Positions 58,838 through 64,000 of a stretch of 64,000 nt of DNA are shown in pieces; within the stretch, counting starts at the first letter, position 1; each line of letters begins with the position of its first letter. Below the pieces are notes generated by a model that searched no databases, was not told the origin of the DNA, and was given only the letters and a program-made list of their open reading frames with translations. The position numbers and the translations under genes are program-made. The stretch covers positions 1-64,000 of the forward strand of contig NZ_JNWK01000009.1 in the NCBI RefSeq assembly GCF_000716445.1, given 5' to 3'. This DNA is from Streptomyces wedmorensis. GTDB lineage: Bacteria > Actinomycetota > Actinomycetes > Streptomycetales > Streptomycetaceae.

Positions 58838-59743
58838 TTGCGTTACACACGTCTTGTCATCGCCGCCGGGGTCGGCACGCTGCTGCTCACCGGGTGCGCG
58901 GAGGACGCCCCGGAAGGCATCGGTGCCGGCGGTTCCGTTGCCCGGGAGGTCGTCACGGAGGCCGACATCGTCCTCCCGGTGTCCGCCTATTTCCTCACCC
59001 CCGAGCAGCAGGCGCTGGTGGACACCGCGCACTCCACCCTGGCTTCCGACTGCATGAAGCGGTTCGGGTTCGACTGGCCGGTCACGAAGGCCGAGCCCGT
59101 CAAGGCCGTGAGCCGTCGCTACGGCGTGGTCAGCGAGAAGGTCGCCGCCGAGCACGGCTACCACGTGATCCCTTTGGCAGGCGACGACCACGCCCGAGGC
59201 GCGGTGTCCGGCAAGGCCAAGCTTCCGCCCGAGGCGTACATGGTCTTCGGCGCCAAGGGTCCCAAGGGCGGCCAGGCGGGCTCGGGCGGCAGCTACCGGG
59301 GCAAGGACATTCCCGAAGGCGGCTGCGTGGGGGAGGCCCAGCGCAAGCTGGGGCTCGAGAAGGTGCAGAACCCCGAGAAGGGCAAGATCGGACTGCTCAG
59401 CATCGACTTCTCCAGCTTCGAACAGGCCCAGAGGATGCCGGAATTCATCAAGGTCCAGGACGCATGGGTGTCCTGCATGAAGAAGGCCGGATACCAGCAC
59501 GCCGCGTTCCTGCAGCCCGGCGAGAAGTTCACGCTCCAAGGGAACTCCGCGTCACCGCAGGAGAAGGCCGCGGCCAAGGCCGATGTGAAGTGCAAGCAGG
59601 ACACGAAGCTCGCCACCGTCCTGCTCCGCCTCGAAACGCAGATCCAGAACGACTACATCGAGCAGAACGCCGCCGGTTTCGCCGAGATCAAGAAGGACCA
59701 AGGCGCGGTCATCAAGTCGGCCAACGCGGCACTGGCGAACTGA
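58838..59743 (+). CDS. Lipoprotein of the MacAB-like operon
   Basis: 301 aa from TTG 58838, with AGGGGA upstream and a lipobox LLLTGC near residue 20; no better start gives a signal peptide. The mature protein has four cysteines (SDCMKRF, GGCVGEA, VSCMKKAGY and VKCKQD) and helical texture (TPEQQALVDTAHSTLASDCM; later AKADVKCKQDTKLATVLLRL). This pattern occurs in Streptomyces lipoproteins placed before ABC permease operons. Stop and next start are adjacent (TGA-ATG), so it is translated with the adaptor. Role: extracytoplasmic partner of the transporter; ligand unknown. Confidence 0.8.
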   Translation: MRYTRLVIAAGVGTLLLTGCAEDAPEGIGAGGSVAREVVTEADIVLPVSAYFLTPEQQALVDTAHSTLASDCMKRFGFDWPVTKAEPVKAVSRRYGVVSEKVAAEHGYHVIPLAGDDHARGAVSGKAKLPPEAYMVFGAKGPKGGQAGSGGSYRGKDIPEGGCVGEAQRKLGLEKVQNPEKGKIGLLSIDFSSFEQAQRMPEFIKVQDAWVSCMKKAGYQHAAFLQPGEKFTLQGNSASPQEKAAAKADVKCKQDTKLATVLLRLETQIQNDYIEQNAAGFAEIKKDQGAVIKSANAALAN

Positions 59744-61333
59744 ATGCAGAACGACGAGCAGCACTCCTCGGAGGCGGCCGAGACGGTCGCCGGTCACGGG
59801 GGTGACGGCGTACGGACCAGGCGCCGCTGGCTCGCCCTGATCGCGGCGGGCGCGGTCGCGCTCACCGGGGCGGGCTTCGGGGCCTCCCTGCTGATCAAGT
59901 CGCCCGCGCAGGCGGCGGCGGACTCTCGGCCCCCGGCACCCTCCGTGATCACGGCGCCGGTCGAGTACCGGACGCTGGCATCCTCGATGATCATTCGCGG
60001 CACCGTGGTCGCCGGCCAGAGCGTGGAGATCACCCCCGGCGGCGCGCCCGAAGGAGGCAGCCCCACGGTCTCCAAGCTGCCGCTGAAGGCAGGCGACCAG
60101 GTGCGCGCGGGCCGGCTGCTGGTCGAGGTCTCCGGCCGTCCGGTGATCGCGCTCCAGGGCACCGTTCCGCTCTACCGCGACCTCAAGCCCGGTGCCCAGG
60201 GCAGCGACGTGGGCCGGCTCCAGGACGCGCTCCAGCGGCTCGGCCACTCCACCTCCCCCGACAACCGGGGGCGTTTCGGCGAGGGCACGAAGTCGGCGGT
60301 CACCGCGCTCTACGACGCGCTCGGCTACGAACCCGTCCAGGTCGGCGGCGCCGACGGATCGAACACCGTCACCTCGGCCGAAGCACAGGTGACCTCGGCC
60401 GAACGGGCGCTGGACGACGCCGAGGACGCGCTGAAGACCGCCGAGGCAGGCTCCCGGTCCGAATCCGATGCCGGCTCCCACTCCCCCTCCGGCTCCGGCT
60501 CCGGCAGCTCCGAATCGGGCTCGGGCAAGACGGCCGGCTCGACCGAGGGGACGGCCGGCTCGGCCGAGGGAACGGCCGGGGAGGCGAAGGGCGGCGGCCG
60601 CGACCTGGAGGGCCTGCGCAAGGCCGTCGCACGTGCCGGGGAGGACCTGGCCACCGCACGCGAGGCCCTCGTCGCCGCGCGGGCGGCCGCGGGCCCCATG
60701 GTCCCGTCCGGCGAGGTCGCGTTCCTGGAGAGCTTCCCGGCGCGGGTGCAGGACCTCCCCGTACGGCTCGGCACGAAGGTGCAGGGAGCCGTGATGACCG
60801 TCGCCGCGGGCCCCCTGGTGGTGCACGGTTACGTGCCCGACCACCAGAAGGGCCTGATCAGGGCGGGCCAGAAGGCGGAGATCCTCTCCGAGCTCGACGG
60901 CGCCACCGCCCCGGCCTTCGTACGGTCCGTCGCCACCGCCCGTACGACCCCGCAACCCGCCGGCGACACGCAGGACGGACAGCAGGCCGGCGGGCAGTCC
61001 GACGCGGACGGCTATCTGATGATCCTGGCGCCGGGCCGGCCGCTGGAGGCCCAATGGACCGGGCAGAACGTCCGCCTGACCGTCCTGGCCGCCACGACCC
61101 GCGGCAAGGTCCTGGTCGTACCCGTCACGGCGGTGTCGGCCGGCGCCGACGGCTCCACCGCGGTCACCGTGCTCGAGGACGACGGCCGGCAGCGCCGGGT
61201 CCGGGTGAGGCCCGGCACCACCGGCGACGGCCATGTCGAGGTCATCCCCCTGGACCGCGGGGCCCTCGGCGCGGGCGACCGCGTGGTGACCGGCGTCCGC
61301 GCCGATTCCACCGCGCAGGAAGGCACCGGATGA
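59744..61333 (+). CDS. MacA-like periplasmic-adaptor-type protein with peptidoglycan-binding domain
   Basis: 529 aa. Membrane anchor near 28-48, then a biotinyl-lipoyl-like half (VEYRTLASSMIIRGTVVAGQ, AGDQVRAGRLLVEVSGRPVI), a PG_binding_1-like domain (LKPGAQGSDVGRLQDALQRL), a coiled-coil/low-complexity Ser-Gly-rich stretch (about 205-330) and a second beta-barrel half ending ALGAGDRVVTGV. This is the Gram-positive version of the MacA/HlyD adaptor seen beside MacB-type transporters. It overlaps the ATPase gene by four bases (ATGA). Likely links the ABC permease to the wall and helps export peptides or lipids. Confidence 0.85.
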   Translation: MQNDEQHSSEAAETVAGHGGDGVRTRRRWLALIAAGAVALTGAGFGASLLIKSPAQAAADSRPPAPSVITAPVEYRTLASSMIIRGTVVAGQSVEITPGGAPEGGSPTVSKLPLKAGDQVRAGRLLVEVSGRPVIALQGTVPLYRDLKPGAQGSDVGRLQDALQRLGHSTSPDNRGRFGEGTKSAVTALYDALGYEPVQVGGADGSNTVTSAEAQVTSAERALDDAEDALKTAEAGSRSESDAGSHSPSGSGSGSSESGSGKTAGSTEGTAGSAEGTAGEAKGGGRDLEGLRKAVARAGEDLATAREALVAARAAAGPMVPSGEVAFLESFPARVQDLPVRLGTKVQGAVMTVAAGPLVVHGYVPDHQKGLIRAGQKAEILSELDGATAPAFVRSVATARTTPQPAGDTQDGQQAGGQSDADGYLMILAPGRPLEAQWTGQNVRLTVLAATTRGKVLVVPVTAVSAGADGSTAVTVLEDDGRQRRVRVRPGTTGDGHVEVIPLDRGALGAGDRVVTGVRADSTAQEGTG

Positions 61334-62043
61334 CCGCGCCCGCGACCCCGTCCGAACCGCCCGTCATCGAATTCCGGCAGGTCGGCCTCACCTATCCGGG
61401 TCCGCCGCCCGTGGAGGCGTTCCGCCCCAGCGACCTCACGGTCCACAAGGGCGAGTTCATCACCGTCGTAGGCCCCTCCGGATCGGGCAAGTCCACGTTC
61501 CTGAACATCGCCGGACTCCTCGACACGCCCACGACGGGCAGCTTCCTCCTCGACGGCATCGACACCGGCCGGCTCAGGGACACCGAGCGCACCACGTTGC
61601 GCGGCCGCCGCATCGGGTTCGTCTTCCAGGCCTTCCACCTGCTGCCGCACCGCAGCGCCCGCGAGAACGTCGAACTCGCCATGGTCTACGGCGGCGCCCC
61701 GCGCCGCGAACGCCCCCAGCGGGCCCGCGAGGCGCTGGATCGGGTCGGCCTCGGCCACCGGACCGACGCACTGCCCACCCGGATGTCCGGCGGCGAACGC
61801 CAGCGGGTGGCCATCGCACGGGCCCTGGTCGCCCGGCCCTCGCTGCTCCTGTGCGACGAGCCGACGGGAAACCTCGACACCGGCAACGCCGAGGCGGTGC
61901 TCCGGCTCCTCGAAGCCCTCAACGCCGAGGGCATCACGATCGTCCTCATCACACACGACCCTGCCGTGGCCGCCCGCGGCCGACGGACGGTCACCATCCG
62001 GGACGGCGTACTGAGCGAGAGCGAGCGGGCACGCGCATGCTGA
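61330..62043 (+). CDS. MacB/LolD-type ABC transporter ATPase
   Basis: 237 aa with all ABC motifs: Walker A GPSGSGKST (48-56), Q-loop FVFQAFHLL, signature MSGGERQRVAIARAL, Walker B LLLCDEPTGNLDT and H-loop LITHDPAVA. Size and the LDTPTTGSFLLDG insertion are typical of the MacB/LolD family that energises FtsX-like permeases. Start overlaps the adaptor stop, and its end overlaps the permease start by seven bases, so the three are coupled. Confidence 0.93.
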   Translation: MTAPATPSEPPVIEFRQVGLTYPGPPPVEAFRPSDLTVHKGEFITVVGPSGSGKSTFLNIAGLLDTPTTGSFLLDGIDTGRLRDTERTTLRGRRIGFVFQAFHLLPHRSARENVELAMVYGGAPRRERPQRAREALDRVGLGHRTDALPTRMSGGERQRVAIARALVARPSLLLCDEPTGNLDTGNAEAVLRLLEALNAEGITIVLITHDPAVAARGRRTVTIRDGVLSESERARAC

Positions 62044-63299
62044 GCCGGAACCGAAAGGCACGGGACACCGCGCCCCCGCCCCCCATCGGGCACTCCACGT
62101 TCGTGGCACGGGACCTGCTGGCCGAAGCGCTGGCAGGGATGCTGCAGCGCCCCGCCCGCTCCGCGCTCACCATGCTCGGCACCGTCCTGGGCGTCGGCGC
62201 CTTCGTCGCCGTACTCGGCCTCACCGCCACCGCCTCCTCGCAGATCGACTCCCGCTTCAACGTGCTCTCCGCGACGGAGGTGACGGTCGAGGACGTCGCC
62301 CGCGACCAGGACGAGTTCGCCGACGCGGCGTTCCCGGACGACGCCTCGGACCGCGTCGAACGGCTCAACGGGGTGCGGCACGCCGGCGTGCTGTGGACGG
62401 TGCAACCCCGGTACGGCGCCGCCGAACTCGCCGTCACCGCCGCCCCGGTCGGCGGCACCGGAGGGGAAACCCTCAACGTGGTGGCTGCCGCCCCCGGCAC
62501 ACTGCGCGCCGCCGAACCCCGGCTCTCCCAGGGCAGGCTGTACGACGACTTCCACAGCGACACCCGCCAGCGCGTCACCGTCATCAGCTCGGGCATCGCC
62601 GCACGCCTGGGCATCACCACGCTGGAGACCCAACCGGCGATCTTCATCGGAGGGCAGCCGTTCACCGTCACCGGCATCGTCGACGACGTCCAGCGCCAGC
62701 CGGACGTGCTCCTCTCCGTTCTCGTACCGCACACCACCGCGGTCGAACTCTGGGGGCGGCCCGCCCAGGGCGCCAGAATGCTCATCGCGACCGACCTGGG
62801 CGCCGCCCGTCAGGTGGCCGGGGAAGCCCCCACGGCGCTGCGCCCCGACCACCCGGAGTACTTGAAGGCGGTTCCACCGCCCGACCCGAAGAGCCTGCGG
62901 TCCTCGGTGACCTCCGACCTCGAACAGTTGTTTCTCCTGCTCGCCGGGGTGTGCCTGGTCATCGGAGCGGTCGGGATCGCCAACACCACCCTGGTAGCGG
63001 TCCTGGAGCGCACCGGGGAGATCGGCCTGCGCCGTGCTCTCGGCGCGCAGAGACGGCATGTCACCGCCCAGTTCCTCGCCGAGTCGGGCACGCTGGGCGC
63101 GTTCGGCGGACTCATCGGCACGGCCATCGGCACGCTGGCCGTCCTGGTGGTGGCGCTGATCAGGGAGTGGACGCCGGTCATGCACCCGGTGATCCTCGCG
63201 ACCGCCCCGCTCATCGGTCTGGCGACCGGAGTCGTGGCCGGGATCTATCCCGCCCGGCGTGCGTCTTCCGTACAACCGGCCGAAGCCCTTCGCGGCTGA
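62037..63299 (+). CDS. MacB/FtsX-type ABC permease
   Basis: 420 aa. One N-terminal membrane helix (TMLGTVLGVGAFVAVLGLTA), a large extracytoplasmic MacB_PCD-like domain (about 65-290), then three membrane helices at the C-terminus (LLLAGVCLVIGAVGIANTTL; GAFGGLIGTAIGTLAVLVVA; LIGLATGVVAGIYPARRASS). The coupling helix TGEIGLRRALGAQRRHV and the ending PARRASSVQPAEALRG are family hallmarks. Transduces ATP hydrolysis to move the outer domain. Substrate unknown. Operon ends at a hairpin. Confidence 0.92.
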   Translation: MLSRNRKARDTAPPPPIGHSTFVARDLLAEALAGMLQRPARSALTMLGTVLGVGAFVAVLGLTATASSQIDSRFNVLSATEVTVEDVARDQDEFADAAFPDDASDRVERLNGVRHAGVLWTVQPRYGAAELAVTAAPVGGTGGETLNVVAAAPGTLRAAEPRLSQGRLYDDFHSDTRQRVTVISSGIAARLGITTLETQPAIFIGGQPFTVTGIVDDVQRQPDVLLSVLVPHTTAVELWGRPAQGARMLIATDLGAARQVAGEAPTALRPDHPEYLKAVPPPDPKSLRSSVTSDLEQLFLLLAGVCLVIGAVGIANTTLVAVLERTGEIGLRRALGAQRRHVTAQFLAESGTLGAFGGLIGTAIGTLAVLVVALIREWTPVMHPVILATAPLIGLATGVVAGIYPARRASSVQPAEALRG

Positions 63300-63337
63300 C
63301 CCACACGGGTGCTCGTCCGCTTCCACAGCGACTTCCC

Positions 63338-63361
63338 GGCCGGCGTCCGGAAGCGCCGGCC
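63338..63361 (+). terminator. Terminator hairpin after the MacAB-like operon
   Basis: GGCCGGCG (63338-63345) and CGCCGGCC (63354-63361) pair perfectly around the loop TCCGGAAG, 38 nt after the permease stop. Confidence 0.7.
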
Positions 63362-63464
63362 AGGGGTGGGAGACGGGCGGGAGGAAGAGGGAGGCTCCGT
63401 GCCGGGACGTCCCGGGCGCGACCCGTGGAGTGCGCGGCGCACTCCGGCATAGGAGCCTGGTGGT

Positions 63465-64000
63465 GTGGTGAAGCCAAGGAAGGCGGCGAACGGCGCGTAC
63501 CCCCGGAGCTGGCTGAGCGGGGCCCCACCGCCCCGCTGGGTGCGGGTCCTGCCCGTGCTGCTGCTCGTCGGGGTCGGAGCGGCCTCCCTCACCGACTCCG
63601 TTCCGCTGTACATCGGCTTCCTGCTCGGCGCGGTGCCTCCGCTGGCCGTCCTGGCCTACGGACCATGGGCCACGGCCCTCCTCGGCGCCGCGACGATCGC
63701 GCTGCTGACCATTCCCCTCTTCCACCTGGACCAGCCCGGCGACACCGACCTCTTCACCCTGGGCTTCGTCGCGACCCTGAGCGTCTTCGTCTCCTTCGTA
63801 CGCGGGCGCCGGGACGAGCAGCTCGACCTCGAACGCGCCGTCGCCGAGACGGCCCAGCGGGCCATCGTCCCGGACGTACGGCGGCGGGTCGGGCCCGTGC
63901 GCTGCGCGAGCCTGTACCGCGCCGCCGAGCGCGGCACCCTGGTGGGAGGCGACTTCTTCGACGTCGGGCCCGGCCCCCACGGGGTGCGGGCGGTCCTCGG
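63465..64000 (+). CDS. Membrane PP2C/SpoIIE-family phosphatase, N-terminal part
   Basis: Runs off the window. GTG 63465 (or 63468) with AGGAG about ten bases upstream. Three or four membrane segments (VRVLPVLLLVGVGAASL; YIGFLLGAVPPLAVLAYG; ATALLGAATIALLTIPLF; LFTLGFVATLSVFVSFV) are followed by a short coiled linker and the phosphatase start, with GTLVGGDFFDVGPG, the PP2C/SpoIIE metal-binding motif (GGDFYD-type). Such proteins dephosphorylate anti-sigma-factor antagonists in Streptomyces. Confidence 0.8.
   Translation, partial: MVKPRKAANGAYPRSWLSGAPPPRWVRVLPVLLLVGVGAASLTDSVPLYIGFLLGAVPPLAVLAYGPWATALLGAATIALLTIPLFHLDQPGDTDLFTLGFVATLSVFVSFVRGRRDEQLDLERAVAETAQRAIVPDVRRRVGPVRCASLYRAAERGTLVGGDFFDVGPGPHGVRAVL

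Overview
The window has very high G+C, GTG/TTG starts, GGAGG-type ribosome binding sites, many 1-4 base stop/start overlaps and actinobacterial protein families. It is almost certainly a Streptomyces or close relative chromosome. No rRNA, tRNA, CRISPR array, integrase or transposase was seen. The arrangement resembles a chromosome arm dense in accessory systems.

Left block (1-12.4 kb): a regulated conflict or signalling system. The minus-strand operon encodes an EAD1-trypsin-like protease, an EAD1 P-loop NTPase and a STAND-type NTPase with a helical repeat tail, followed by a membrane PASTA protein. Facing it on the plus strand are two Ser/Thr kinases, the second fused to about 760 residues of TPR-like repeats, and a ZapE/AFG1 ATPase. 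The EAD1 domain shared by protease and NTPase is the kind of adaptor that docks an effector onto a sensor.

12.4-17.9 kb: two overlapping AlkB-like 2OG-Fe(II) dioxygenase genes, a SAM methyltransferase divergent from them, two hypothetical proteins and a regulator. 16.8-22.4 kb: a classical carbohydrate ABC importer (lipoprotein plus two permeases), a D-2-hydroxyacid dehydrogenase and a divergent DeoR/LacI hybrid regulator. A perfect 22-bp palindrome overlaps the importer promoter.

Central block (22.5-56.2 kb): the most unusual part. Three transcription units form one island. (i) Minus: an FHA-FAD monooxygenase fusion and a matrixin with an MMP-style cysteine switch and propeller repeats. (ii) Plus: an amidase, two giant beta-rich proteins (1186 and 1259 aa), a KE-tailed protein, an ATP-grasp enzyme with a partner, a neprosin-family glutamic peptidase and a small protein with a neprosin-propeptide-like motif. 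(iii) Minus: a small protein, a VioB-like ferritin-fold protein, a DUF6603-like protein, three further large proteins (1179, 1547 and 573 aa), a WD40 protein and a repeat/Ig-like protein. Units ii and iii converge and overlap at a 9-bp hairpin. None of the three normally exported hydrolases has a signal peptide. I propose, as inference, that the island encodes a multi-subunit particle or non-Sec-exported assembly with lytic and proteolytic cargo.

Right block (56.4-64 kb): a frameshifted AraC regulator, a small secreted protein, a tandem duplication of a peptidase-inhibitor-like gene in which both copies carry the same frame break, a lipoprotein, a MacAB-like adaptor/ABC/permease operon, and the start of a membrane PP2C phosphatase running off the edge.
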